Assembly: GCA_034620365.1 (NCBI GenBank)
Contig: JAQGEQ010000332.1
Span: forward strand, 248,001 to 312,000
Source of the DNA: Pegea sp. RAD2-039
Lineage: Eukaryota; Chordata; Thaliacea; Salpida; Salpidae
Reading direction: 5' to 3'
Length of the DNA stretch: 64,000 nt
Positions within the stretch are counted from its first letter, which is position 1. Every line of letters starts with the position of its first letter. Both the position numbers and the translations under genes were made by a program. The notes below the pieces were generated by a model that was given only the letters and a program-made list of their open reading frames with translations, was not told the origin of the DNA and ran no database searches. This document shows, in pieces, positions 38,358 through 50,650 of the stretch.

Positions 38358-39195
38358 GTTTTTTCATCACGAGAATGTGAGATTATCTTCTAACACATAA
38401 ATTAGCTTCTTCATATAAAATCTTAAGATTCTAGAATTTATTTAGGACTTTATGAGATGAATTGTTTGGTTATTAGCTTATTTTCTGCTAGCACAAGGGC
38501 TTTCATTAATCTATAGAATACTGCGGAAGAACTGTTTTTTTTAAGTTGTTTGGTGATACGGTCAAGTTACTTAGCTTAGTAATATTAAAATAAACTGATT
38601 TTATTACATTAGTGTTTTCTTCTTCCAAAGCTAATACTGCATTATAGTAAATTTAAAATAGTTTTCAGTTAATAATGTTGTCACGTGACCAACATGAGTG
38701 AAAATTCCCATTATGAAAAACTTTTTTAAATGAACTTTTGCTTGATTAAATAAAATATTGAGATATCATACTGAAGTTTTTTCATCACGAGAATGTGAGA
38801 TTATCTTCTAACACATAAATTAGCTTCTTCATATAAAATCTAAAATTCTAGAATTCTATTTAGGACTTTATGAGATGAATTGTTTGGTTATTAGCTTATT
38901 TTCTGCTAGCACAAGGGCTTTCATTAATCTATAGAATACTGCGGAAGAACTGTTTTTTTTTTTAAGTTGTTTGGTGATACGGTCAAGTTACTTAGTTCAG
39001 TAATATTAAAATAAACTGATTTTATTACATTAGTGTTTTCTTCTTCCAAAACTAATACTGCATTATAGTAAATTTAAAATAGTTTTCAGTTAATAATGTT
39101 GTCACGTGACCAACATGAGTGAAAATTCCCATTATGAAAAACTTTTTTAAATGAACTTTTGCTTGATTAAATAAAATATTGAGATATCATACTGA
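38357..39195 (+). repeat. 418-bp tandem duplication (two units)
   Basis: The units start at about 38357 and 38775, with only a few substitutions and small indels between them. The second poly-T tract is longer. No open frame. Confidence 0.85.
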
Positions 39196-39490
39196 TATTC
39201 TGATAATTTTATTCCTTTTTACACCAACAAGTGAAAAAACAAAATCAGATGTCTAAAATTTTAGCCTAATTATTTTATTTAAGTTTGAAACTATCAACAG
39301 GTTGATGTTTTAGAATGTGTGTAAAGACTTCCTGAGAAGTACCTAGATTGGTTGATTGTAACCAAACATTAAAAGTTCAAAATGTTATAACGAAAGATCT
39401 AGTTTTAAGTTTCTGATAGTATTATGTGTTAAAAATTCTTCTTTATTTTCAATATTGTTTGAAGATAATAAAATAAAAACTTTTAGTATA

Positions 39491-41030
39491 ACAACAATAA
39501 AACAACAATAAAACAACAATAAAACAACAATAAAACAACAATAAAACAACAATAAAACAACAATAAAACAACAATAAAACAACAATAAAACAACAATAAA
39601 ACAACAATAAAACAACAATAAAACAACAATAAAACAACAATAAAACAACAATAAAACAACAATAAAACAACAATAAAACAACAATAAAACAACAATAAAA
39701 CAACAATAAAACAACAATAAAACAACAATAAAACAACAATAAAACAACAATAAAACAACAATAAAACAACAATAAAACAACAATAAAACAACAATAAAAC
39801 AACAATAAAACAACAATAAAACAACAATAAAACAACAATAAAACAACAATAAAACAACAATAAAACAACAATAAAACAACAATAAAACAACAATAAAACA
39901 ACAATAAAACAACAATAAAACAACAATAAAACAACAATAAAACAACAATAAAACAACAATAAAACAACAATAAAACAACAATAAAACAACAATAAAACAA
40001 CAATAAAACAACAATAAAACAACAATAAAACAACAATAAAACAACAATAAAACAACAATAAAACAACAATAAAACAACAATAAAACAACAATAAAACAAC
40101 AATAAAACAACAATAAAACAACAATAAAACAACAATAAAACAACAATAAAACAACAATAAAACAACAATAAAACAACAATAAAACAACAATAAAACAACA
40201 ATAAAACAACAATAAAACAACAATAAAACAACAATAAAACAACAATAAAACAACAATAAAACAACAATAAAACAACAATAAAACAACAATAAAACAACAA
40301 TAAAACAACAATAAAACAACAATAAAACAACAATAAAACAACAATAAAACAACAATAAAACAACAATAAAACAACAATAAAACAACAATAAAACAACAAT
40401 AAAACAACAATAAAACAACAATAAAACAACAATAAAACAACAATAAAACAACAATAAAACAACAATAAAACAACAATAAAACAACAATAAAACAACAATA
40501 AAACAACAATAAAACAACAATAAAACAACAATAAAACAACAATAAAACAACAATAAAACAACAATAAAACAACAATAAAACAACAATAAAACAACAATAA
40601 AACAACAATAAAACAACAATAAAACAACAATAAAACAACAATAAAACAACAATAAAACAACAATAAAACAACAATAAAACAACAATAAAACAACAATAAA
40701 ACAACAATAAAACAACAATAAAACAACAATAAAACAACAATAAAACAACAATAAAACAACAATAAAACAACAATAAAACAACAATAAAACAACAATAAAA
40801 CAACAATAAAACAACAATAAAACAACAATAAAACAACAATAAAACAACAATAAAACAACAATAAAACAACAATAAAACAACAATAAAACAACAATAAAAC
40901 AACAATAAAACAACAATAAAACAACAATAAAACAACAATAAAACAACAATAAAACAACAATAAAACAACAATAAAACAACAATAAAACAACAATAAAACA
41001 ACAATAAAACAACAATAAAACAACAATAAA
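39491..41030 (+). repeat. Perfect 11-bp minisatellite, 140 units
   Basis: Unit ACAACAATAAA repeated without a visible error for 1540 bp, exactly 140 copies. The left flank enters from TTTTAGTATA and the right flank decays as ACAACAACACAACAACGACA. Because 11 is not a multiple of 3 and the unit contains no minus-strand stop in any phase, all three minus frames stay open for more than 520 codons, repeating an 11-residue FYCCFIVVLLL theme. These frames are artefacts, not genes. Confidence 0.97.
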
Positions 41031-41039
41031 ACAACAACA

Positions 41040-41600
41040 CAACAACGACAAAAAATGTATTCATTTATTCAATATTTATTATCTATATGTAAGACTTCTA
41101 TACGCAAGAGTATAAAGATAAGAAAATTTAAAGTTTTTGTTATTTTATTTCTATGAGATGTGTTTCAAAAATCTCCATACGAAGATAAACCAATTAAAAA
41201 ACTTCAAATTAAGTTTCTAATAAAAGCTTTTAAGGTTTTATTTCATTTAGGCAAAGATAAAAAAGTCAGAGCTACTAAAGTGCTTTCAAATTTTATTTTA
41301 TTTTTTTCATTTTTTCCACTTAACAGTTTATGTAATAAGAATATAAATCTGATTTATAAAACAAAAGTTTAAAAAGATCCCTGCAACTATTTTATTAAGG
41401 CAAAAAAGCAACTGGCCAAGAAACTATGAAGATATTTTTATTTGGAATGAAAATATCTCAATTTTGCTTTAAATAAGTTTTAATTAGTTACACATTTAAT
41501 TTTTTTAAAGATCTAAAATGTTTAGTATTAGTTTTTTTTTTTAATATTTTTTCAGTCTAATTAAAATACAACATTAAATTGCGACTCGGTGACTAAACAG
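41040..41600. other. Stretch downstream of the minisatellite
   Basis: A plus-strand open segment at about 41160-41372 begins with a K-rich stretch but has no ATG-consistent start or known domain. It could hold a fragment of an exon. Unassigned. Confidence 0.2.
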
Positions 41601-41611
41601 TAAGATAATAT

Positions 41612-42282
41612 CTAAACATCATAAAAGGAATTTTCTTCATATTCCTTTTTACAAATTATTAAAGCACAACAACTATAAAAAACGTAGACTGTTGAAAGCA
41701 CAAAGTCGCATATCAATCTTTTTTCATCGTTGATTTCTAACAATGTTGTCAATGAACCAGCCACTGTAGTTGCAAAATAGACAACCCCTGCGATAGCATG
41801 AATAGTAATTGGAGTAAATTGATGACATTAATTAAAACTATTAATAAAATTTTTAACAAAAAAATTAAACAAAATAGATATAAAAATTATAAATAAAATC
41901 AAAATAAATTAAACAAAAATGATCAAAAAATGTATTTGAGAAATTTAGATTGTGATTGTTTTAGCTTAAAGACTTGAATGTTTTTATATTACTACTATTA
42001 TACAAAATACTGAACATAAAACTAGTCAGATAATTGTTAATAATCTAATTGCTAAATATTGAAATTTTACTTACCAACTATTGCAGCAATACACGAACAC
42101 GAAATGGTGACTATAAAATGATTCCTGTTTCTACAGTCCACTAAAATATTAATCCAACTGATAAAAGCAATTACGGCCGCTAAAAAGTAGGAAACTTCCA
42201 TCATGCTAGTGTAAGCAAGCATCGTAGATGTTGATAAGTGTACTGTTAATAGAAAAGTGAAAAAATTAAAAGTTGGAAACAT
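41612..42282 (-). CDS. Four-helix, MARVEL-like membrane protein (two exons)
   Basis: Exon 1 is 42282-42075 (ATG start) with donor GTTG|GTAAGT; the 287-nt intron ends in CTATCGCAG; exon 2 is 41787-41612, ending TAG. Phases agree and the product is 127 residues. Hydrophobic segments lie at about 6-24, 30-49, 57-82 and 92-113, with short loops. Helix 2 is followed by a charged DCRNRN loop, and the C-terminal tail is short and charged (CKKEYEENSFYDV). Size and topology fit MARVEL/CKLF/synaptophysin-type four-helix proteins that act in membrane apposition or trafficking. The family assignment rests on topology only. A small membrane-protein gene lies 298 bp upstream on the same strand. Confidence 0.7.
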
Positions 42283-42580
42283 TATTATCTATAATTATAA
42301 TTATTATTTATAAATAAAATTTGTGAACTAAATTATCAAACATAACGTTTTAATCGTTGGTCTTCTAGTCAAAAGTTAAAGAATTACAAATCTTATTCGT
42401 TTTTTATCAAAAGTGCCACAATGATAAATTAATCAAAGTCAGATTAATTGTAAAATAATTTATATTAAATAAAAAAGTTTCAAAAAAATAAAAGAAATAC
42501 GTCATAAGTATTAACTGATTTGAATATTTATTTGCAAAATACACTTTTAAAATAAAATCACTAATATAAAAGCTTTAATA

Positions 42581-42826
42581 TCAATCATTACCTTCATTTT
42601 CACTAAATTGTTCAGAGGATTCTTTGCCTTTTAAATAACTACTTTTAAAAGCAAGTTCAAACTTTTGATGTATGACAGTAAACACTAACAACAAAGCAGT
42701 ACTTGCCAAGTTATTAAATTGTTTTACACCAAACAAACTTCTAAAAAACACAGGATAAATTTATCTTTCTAGAAGACTAAGTTAACAACAATCAAGCTTG
42801 ACTTACTTAAAACAACTTTCTGACAT
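42581..42826 (-). CDS. Small single-helix membrane protein, 59 residues (two exons)
   Basis: Exon 1 is only 20 nt (42826-42807) with donor TTTTAA|GTAAGT. A 66-nt intron ends in GTTTTTTAG. Exon 2 is 42740-42581, ending TGA. The spliced frame reads MSESCFKSLFGVKQFNN, a hydrophobic helix (LASTALLLVFTVI), then a basic and finally acidic, serine-rich tail (SSEQFSENEGND). The size and layout resemble small mitochondrial-inner-membrane or SMIM-type subunits, but I do not recognise the family. It lies 298 bp upstream of the MARVEL-like gene in the same orientation, so the two may share a promoter region. Support comes from consistent phase and strong splice signals. Confidence 0.55.
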
Positions 42827-42829
42827 TTT

Positions 42830-45800
42830 GTTTGCTGTTTCTTTGATTTAAGAAAATATTTGCCAGATAGATAATATTTAAATAATGCAGATTTCTCCAG
42901 TGACCACGCCAAGCCTTTATTGTAGATGTAAAGTGATTCAAATCTCGCTGTGCTAACGATAACTTTTACTTTTTTCTTATGAACTTTTTTTTCTTTCTCG
43001 TTGTAACTTAACAGCAGATTTCTCTTTTAATCAATTCATAAATATTTCAAAGTATTACCAAGGTGTCTATTTTTAATTTAATTGATCTATTTTAGTATTA
43101 TAATTATTTAATATTAGAATAAACAAACTTTAATCCGTCGGTTGGTAACATTTAACTGTCACATTATTTAATCTATTTTTGTAACTTTTTGCATTTAACG
43201 CATGGGTGCAGAAGATGAATTACAGATTTTTAGCAAATAAATATGAGTAAAAAGCCAATGAAAACTGCTGAAAAAATCAAACGCCATTAACAATTAAAAT
43301 AATCAACTTAATATCAACTTAACAATTATTTTTCTGTTCACTTTACAAATTTTAATAATTGACTGCCAACTAGTAAAGAACACTGTATACAGATTTGTGG
43401 TCTATAAAAAATCCTCAGTATCTAAATTACATATGCAGCAACTTTAACGTAAACTGTTTTCACCTTGCTCTATGGTGAGTTTAAACAAAAGCTAATCTTC
43501 TTTGGGTACATATAGTGTCATTGTTAACAGAGTTAAAATGGTAAGACATCAAGTTTTTTGACCACGTGCGTAGAGCCTAAGTGGACACAGTGTTGTATGC
43601 AGTAATTACCTCGTGCAGAAAGTTTTAGACATCTTAATTGTGACCATATGCAATTTAAAGCATCTGCTTTAGGCGAAAACTAACTGATGCGCAGAACAGA
43701 AACATCCAGAGTATTAAAAAATAAGTTAAATAATATTTACTTTTCAGATTGACAATTATATTATTGCTTACATAAGTTTGATCAATTTTATAATTGTTGG
43801 CAAAAAAATTTTAATTTATTAATTAGATAAATGGTATGACCGAATAAAGTTAATCGAGAACTACATTTTGCCGTTTTGTGAGGCTGCTGTACCTGATAAG
43901 TAAGATTTAATGAGTCAATATATTTGTATGAGAACTGTCAAACTTTTTTTCTCACAAAAACTTTCTCACGACTTATTATTATCGTTATCATTAATTTGAG
44001 AGGAAACTTGGCGCCCTAAAGACAGTTGTGGTTATCTTACTTAACATCAAGAAAAATTTTTTGATAAGCCTACAGTTGACATGTTTTAAAGAAGTTATTT
44101 TCGTTCCCATAATAAATAAATCCTATGAAACTAGGCTTTAAAACTAACGATAAAGATTCCTCTTAACTTAACAAATTTTTTGAAAACTAATAATTCAAGA
44201 TTGTAACTTAAAAGAATTTGTCAGTTGATTTATATTTAATTAACTTGTGGTTTTAAATCTAACTTCATTATTACGTTCTTTACTTGAAATCAGGTTACTT
44301 AAGAGATCGATTATCGCCCTTTGAAGCTCATTGAGCGTTTAAATTAAACTAATTTTTGAATCCTCTAGCTTTTCTTAAAATATTTTGTAACTTATTCATT
44401 TCTATCAGCATTGTAACTTGATGTTTTGCATTGTTTTACAAATTTACTGACTTCCCTTTTTACTTAAAATCTCCTTATGTTTCAGCACTTTTATTTGTAG
44501 TTGTCTAGTTATCATTAAACGTCAACAGGATAACCAATAGAATTTAATTCTTATTTATGATCTAAATGCTCACTATGTTTGCAATGCAGTAGATCACAAG
44601 GCGTAAAAAAAAGTAGAAGACAACATCTGTAGCAAACAAAAGTGCACAGGAAAGAAAATTATATAGAATCTACTCAGCAATCTCAAACATCTTCTTGTAA
44701 GAGATGTAGACAGGTGATTATTTATCAAATTTAATTCTTCTTTAAAAACTTTTACAAGTATATTTACTTTTTTACCGGCAAATATGCTAAGAAAATTTGA
44801 ATTTATCTTTTTAATCTTTAGCAAAATAAAATTTATTTCTTAACAAAGTTAACAATGAGTTAAAATCTTAAATTCAATTCGATTTAATATAATCTGTAAG
44901 TAGTTTTTCTGTTGTAATGGATGAGCAAAATACAATAAATCAAAACAGTTTTCTGAGATCTTTATCATATTTTTTTCTCACGAGAAACTTTTAAAATTTA
45001 TATTTTCCTGTCTACGATTCTTATTATACATTTTGAAAGAAATTCATCATTATCTTAGATACCATCAAGACTTATGCTAGAGTGAATCTATTTTTATCTG
45101 ACGTTTAAAGTGATAACTTTCAAAAATTCTTGATAAATTTTCGACCTAAGTTTATAAATTATTTCAAAGTTGCTATTTTCTAAATGTAATACCTTTTATA
45201 GGAAAGAAATTAAATTATAATCACGAAAAATCAAAGTACAATTTTAGAATGTAGTTTGAATTTAACAGTTTTATATTAAATGACCTTTTTTAAAAATTAT
45301 GAATTTGACTTCGATTTAAGTTTTCAATTATCAAAAAAAAAGAATGTCATTATTATTATGATCACTTTTTTATCATAAAATCTACCTCTTTCTTTCATTT
45401 TTTCTAATTCTTTTTAAATTTCAAGAGAAATTTGTTTTTAGCCTCAGAAATTAATTTTTGGAATATTTTTTTGCATGTATATTTCAATAGAAGTTGAAAA
45501 TATATCTTTCGAATTTAATTATCTTTTTTCCAGAAACGTTTCCGGTTATTCAAATATGTTAATTTATTCTTTTCCACAGATATCTTAAAAAGGTAAATAC
45601 TCACTTGCTACGCTTGAGTTAACCCTGTAGACGATAAAGTAAGCAGAATTTATCGGTTGTTTCACCTTCTCTCCTATTTTTACATAAATTAACTGAAAAT
45701 CTCATATATCAATATCCGGACAAATTCTTTTATTTTTTTTTTCTACAAATCTTTATATTTATATTCGAAAAAATTTCAAGATCAATTTAATTGAATACTG

Positions 45801-46010
45801 TAAGTTTATTAAGAAATTTTGTTTGTTTTTGCTTCTAACTTCATACTTAGCTTAACATAATCATATTGAAACAAATATTTCATTTTATAATTAAGGTTAG
45901 TTGAAATAAGTATTTTCCTATTTTGCGCACATTATTATGAGTTTCTGTTAAATATGAAATTTATCTTCCATTAAAACATCAGAAAACTGCGAAACAAAGA
46001 TTTTTAATAC
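42830..46010. other. AT-rich stretch, nothing recognised
   Basis: About 3.2 kb with no supported exon, RNA gene or internal repeat. Several short open frames on both strands look random. It could contain introns or regulatory DNA for either neighbour. Confidence 0.35.
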
Positions 46011-46014
46011 AAAC

Positions 46015-47830
46015 ATGAGAAAAACACAAATAAAACTCTATGTTGTAAGAATGGAATTTTAGTAAATTATCATTAAAAATTGTACCCAAAAACTTTGGCT
46101 AGCACAAAAACTATCAAAATATTTATTTATTATGAGATAGGAAGTTTAAATATTAAAATATAAAATAAATTATAATGAAATAATATATTCAAGAAAAAAT
46201 TAGAAAAATAAAGCTGGCTTTGACCAAACAGGTGGTCTGGAAAAGCTTGGTAAAACTGGGTTTAAAAATTAACAAATTTATTACCATGAGTTATGGGTAA
46301 TAACATGAAATTTGTTTGGCTAAACCTTTTTATTGTAAAATCGTTGACTTTAAAGCACCTGCACTTGGTCATTTTAAATGTTTAGATATTTTATATCCGT
46401 TTGCTTCGATGTCAAAACTAAATCTAGTCGAACTACTTAAAATATATTTTAAAGTTTAGTTAATAAGCTTTGTTGTTTTGAAAACTGGTTTATTTGTTGT
46501 TTTTAAATGGTCACATGTTTTTCCGAACCTTGACTTGAGGTCAGAGTATTAGATCATTTCTAAGTACTGGAAGAAGCCTTTGGTCAGCTAGTTGACAAAT
46601 ATTTTCGACAGAAGAAGGTTTTTGTTTGGTCATTTTAAATAATCAAGCATTTTATCGGACTTTCAGGTGATGCTAGACATTGGACATGACGAAACTGCAG
46701 AACAACTTGTCAAAAACTGACATGAGAAATAAACACAGAACAATAACAGACAAAATAAGCTCGTGTTGCTAGAATGGAATTTTAGTGAGCTATCATTTAA
46801 AGTTGTTCCCAAAAACTTTGGTTAGCACAAAAAATATCAAAATATTTATTTTGTATAAGATAGAACTTTTAACCCGGGTTTTAAAATAAATATTAGTGAT
46901 CTAATCTGTTCAATAAATAATTAGAAATAAAAGGCTAGCTTTGATCAAACCCTTGGTGTTCTGGAAAAGCCTGGTAAAAGTGGATCTGTAAATTAACATA
47001 TTTATGACTTTAAATTATAGGTAATAAAACGTTAGTATAATAAATCTAATGTTTGTACATCTTTGTTCGAAAATGTTCTTGGTGTAAATAATTATAAATA
47101 AAGATATTCGTAAAAAACTTATTTTTCTAAATTTTGCAACTATTCAGTTAAATATTAATTGATTATTTATAAAATCAAATCTAATTTGGCTGAGCTATTA
47201 AAATCCCTATAAAATTCAGTATAAATCATAAATTAAACTGGTGGTTATTTTGAAATAGTGGCTCAAAATCGCACACAAATTCTGCTTTGATTTTACAAAT
47301 GTATATTTAGCAAATAAATTATGAAGAATAATAAAAAAACTTTAATTTGAAAAATTTGTATAGCCTGATCAATTGAGCAATTTTGGTGAGATAATTTGAT
47401 TTAAATTTAATTTTGATAATTTAACTGTTTTCTTTCCGCAGTGAAATTTTTTTGACTAAACTTTTTTATTGTAAAATCATTGACTTTAAAACACCTGCAC
47501 TTGGTCTTTTTAAATGTTTAAAAATTTCATCTCCCTTTGCTTCGATGTCAAAACTAGATCTACTCGAACTACTTAAAAATATGTTTAGTTGACAAACTTT
47601 ATTGTTTTGTAAACTGGTTTATTAGTTGTTTTTAAATGGTCACATGTTTTTCCGAACCTTGACTTGAGGTCAAAGTATTCGATCATTTCTAAGTATAAAA
47701 AGAAGCCTGGCTGGCTGTCAAATATATTCGACTTAAGAAGGATTTTGCTTGTTCATTTTAAATTAGGAAGCAATTCATCGGTCTTTTACGTGATGCCAGA
47801 CGTTGGACATAGTTTCAGTTTATGTCGATT
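46015..47830 (+). repeat. Interleaved direct duplication (A1-B1-A2-B2)
   Basis: Block A (about 46015-46260) recurs at about 46730-47030 ('GAATGGAATTTTAGT', 'CAAAAACTTTGG.TAGCAC', 'CTGGAAAAGC.TGGTAAAA'). Block B (about 46305-46690) recurs at about 47440-47815 ('CACCTGCACTTGGTC', 'TTGCTTCGATGTCAAAACTA', 'TGGTCACATGTTTTTCCGA'). The spacing differs (about 715 and 1135 bp), so sequence was gained or lost between copies. No conserved open frame. Confidence 0.75.
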
Positions 47831-47879
47831 GCTTTATAAAATATCATTTGTGAACTTTTCAGAAATATTTTAAGGCTTC

Positions 47880-48510
47880 AAACCTCAGTTCAGATAAGCT
47901 AAAATTAAATTTTAAAATTTATATCAGAAAAGCATTTAAGATTTAAGAATTGGTTTAATGATGTGGATTTGATTGCAGTCTACTATTTTTTGTTTTTGAA
48001 ATAACTTTATCTTTCAATTATTTAAAAATACCTACAATTAACTTACAAAAATTAACCACAGTAATTATATTAATAATGGTGTTAGATAGATTTATAAAAA
48101 CCGTGTTTATTTATTAATTATTTTTGTAGTAATGCTTAATTTTTAATTAGCTTAATGTAATTTTTAATTAATATTAAATGAAATTATTTTTTCTCTAAAA
48201 AAAAACTTATATAATTAAAACTATCTGATTTTAAGAGATTTTAAACTTAAGAATATTTCTTTATAAAAGTACGTCTTGATGTTTTATTCTATTTATATAA
48301 ATTAAGATATTTTTAACAACTTCTGATTATTTCTAATAATGATTGATAAGTTCTTTCTCTTATAAATACTTTCACTTTAATAGAATCTTTTTTTTATTTT
48401 TGATCATCTTGTAACTTTATTATTTACTATATTTTATGAAGTTCTATGACTTCAAAGGACTTATTTTTTAATTATTTTGCAGGTAATAGTAGATAAATAT
48501 AATAATTTAC
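47880..48510. other. AT-rich stretch upstream of the receptor-like gene
   Basis: The first exon of the receptor-like gene, with its signal peptide, is expected somewhere upstream. I could not identify it here. Confidence 0.3.
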
Positions 48511-48516
48511 AACAGA

Positions 48517-49361
48517 ATGAGCAAATCTTATAAATGTTGGTGCCAAGGTAGCTTGGCTGAGGAAATTAAAGACAACTGCATCCGAAATGAAAGTGGTGCA
48601 CCTTTTTGCATTACTTCATATGGTTGTATTTCCGAGTGGGAAAAACCCCCAAACATGAAGGTGAAATCAAAATTTTTATCAGATAAAACATTTATTTTAA
48701 GAACTATTTTTTTGTTTTATTATACTATCTTAGTTAATATTCATTTGTTTTTATATGATAAAAAAGGAACAGAGTTTTTATGGCTGTGCGTCCGAAGAGT
48801 CCACTCTCTTTGGAGGCGTACCATTTGAATGTACGTTTCCTAATACCACCAGATATAGGAGTTACTGTTGCTACACTGAGTTTTGCAACAGTAAGCCTAA
48901 TCAAGTGACAATTAACGGTAAGCGAATCTATTTTCTAAATTTCATTTAATGTTTTCTTCTTAAAATTATAAATGTTAGTAATCAATTTTGCAGATTGGGA
49001 TGGTGAGGCACTTGCTTTTTCTACTTCAAAACCTCCAGCTATTGGACGTGAGTAATACATTACAAAAAATATGATTTGCTTTAAACTTACTTTTGTAAAA
49101 TAAGTTAACTGCTGTTCAATTGCTCAAAAAATTCTTTGTCTAAAAATACAAATTTACTTTTTTCCAAACTATCAAAATTTGTAGCAAATATTTATTTATG
49201 TTATGTATTAAATATTTTTTATTATTTTACTAGCAATCCTAATTTTATTCTTTGGGCTGATGATTGTGTTCTTGTTGGCATTTCGATGTTACAAGAAAAG
49301 AAAAGCCCCTCTACCTCATCAGACGGATGTTGAAAATCCTCGCATTTCAGCTTCCTTATAG
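48517..49361 (+). CDS. TGF-beta/activin receptor-like ectodomain protein without a kinase (BAMBI-like)
   Basis: Exons 48517-48660, 48767-48917 (or from 48773), 48994-49047 and 49234-49361. All introns are GT-AG (106, 76 and 186 nt) and all phases agree, giving 158 residues as modelled. The ectodomain has the receptor signature: a CWC start, seven further cysteines with a late CC pair, and the CCYTEFCN box that closes activin/BMP/TGF-beta receptor ectodomains. A short linker leads to one transmembrane helix (about 117-135, PILILFFGLMIVFLLAF), then an RCYKKRK stop-transfer motif and a tail of about 20 residues ending at TAG. No GS box or kinase follows. The true N-terminus with a signal peptide must lie in an upstream exon; the ATG at 48517 may be internal. 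BAMBI-type pseudoreceptors have the same layout with longer tails and dampen signalling. Confidence 0.75.
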
Positions 49362-49369
49362 AAGAGCCT

Positions 49370-49975
49370 AAAGGAATCAAAGTAGATACTTTTACTAAAG
49401 AGTAAGATGAAATTTAACACTAGTATTCCTCTACATTGGTTTATAGCAGCTTAAAATAATTTTTCATATCAAAATTGAAGCTAGTTTTCTTTCTTTTTCA
49501 ATAACTTCAAGTCTTTTCATCATATGTTTAATTGTTTAGTCAAATAAAATTGGTGGTGGTAAATTTTGAAGTACTTTAATTTTTGGAAAAGGATTGAATA
49601 GACACATTTAGAGATGTAGGAATTGATTTTTTTAGTTGAGTTATTATTTCTAACCATGAAACGAATTAAATTTTTGTAAACTTTTATAACAAAAGATTTG
49701 TTTTTTAAATGTTTAAGCTTAACTTTTTCTGCTAAATATAAATTGTTATTGTTATGGTCGTTTAGTTGCAAGACTGGTGCTATAATACAAGAGATGCATA
49801 AATTAACAATTAATCTTTACACTTATCTTTAATAATTTTTTTTCTTTAAATTTTTATTTTATCAACCATACCAAACTAATCTTTAAATTATTATAAGATC
49901 AATCAAAGCCTGTCACTATTTCCAATACCTTTCACATAAATATCATAGAAATATAAAAAAAACTTAATTAGCTTT
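49370..49975. other. 3' region of the receptor-like gene and intergenic DNA
   Basis: AATAAA at about 49542 is a candidate polyadenylation signal. Nothing else supported. Confidence 0.3.
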
Positions 49976-49979
49976 AAAA

Positions 49980-50300
49980 AATTTAGAAAGTTATTTATTT
50001 ATGGGATTTTATAGTTTTATCGCCAATAAAAGATTTTCTCATCGAAGTTAAAGATTATTTTTGATCTATATGAGTATAAAAAAACTTGAGTACTTTGATT
50101 TTTAGTTATTAGCAACAGATATCAAGAGAGATTAGGAAGAATTGTAAGCTACAACTTTCAAAACTTTCTAAGATACTTCTTTGTTTTCAACAAAAACTTA
50201 AGTAACCACAAAATGTCAGATTGTCTTCTATCACGTAAATTAGATTCTCCATACAAAATCATATAATTTAAAATTTACTTAGAACTGTATGAGATGAAAT
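49980..50300 (+). repeat. Diverged copy of the 38.2-38.5 kb block
   Basis: Same block order as 38195-38470, including 'TTGTAAGCTACAACTTT', 'TAAGATACTTCTTTG', 'AGATTGTCTTCTA.CACGTAAATTAGA' and a 'TATGAGATGAA' end. More diverged and present once. Confidence 0.55.
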
Positions 50301-50597
50301 AAATTGTTTTTTTGTAAACAACTGACTTTCAAATTAATTTTTATTTGATTGAATTAAACGTTCAATTACTAGTGTTCACTGATCTTCTAATGAGCTTTTT
50401 TCTTCTTAGAGGACTTAAAGAGTTCAGAAGATGAGATTAAATTTTAGAAAAGTAAATTTAATGACGTTTTTATCCTGTTCTCAATTGCGAGTTGTCATTA
50501 TATAGATTTATTAAATATGCTGACGTTGAAAGAAACTGATACGAAGTTATTAACTTTCAATCGCGTTTTTACAAGATATCTCGATTCATTGGTGACT

Positions 50598-50650
50598 ATC
50601 TGTTCAAGTTATCAACAATAAAACAACAATGAGAAAAACAATAAAACAAC
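50598..50650 (+). repeat. Short seed of the 11-bp minisatellite
   Basis: Two partial runs of the ACAACAATAAA unit, interrupted by GAGAAAA. They lie about 300 bp beyond the block shared with 38.2 kb, the same relative side as the 140-unit array at 39491. Confidence 0.6.

Noticed and set aside
39491-41030. CRISPR-like array
   Set aside because: Units are contiguous with no spacers, and the genome is eukaryotic.
39385-41064. Three overlapping minus-strand frames of 520-560 codons over the 11-bp array
   Set aside because: The frames are open only because the 11-bp unit has no minus-strand stop in any phase. The product is a pure 11-residue repeat with no start context, so it is treated as satellite DNA.
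47664-47873. 69-codon plus frame
   Set aside because: It lies in block B2 of the 46-47.8 kb duplication; the equivalent part of block B1 is not open in the same frame, so coding is unlikely.
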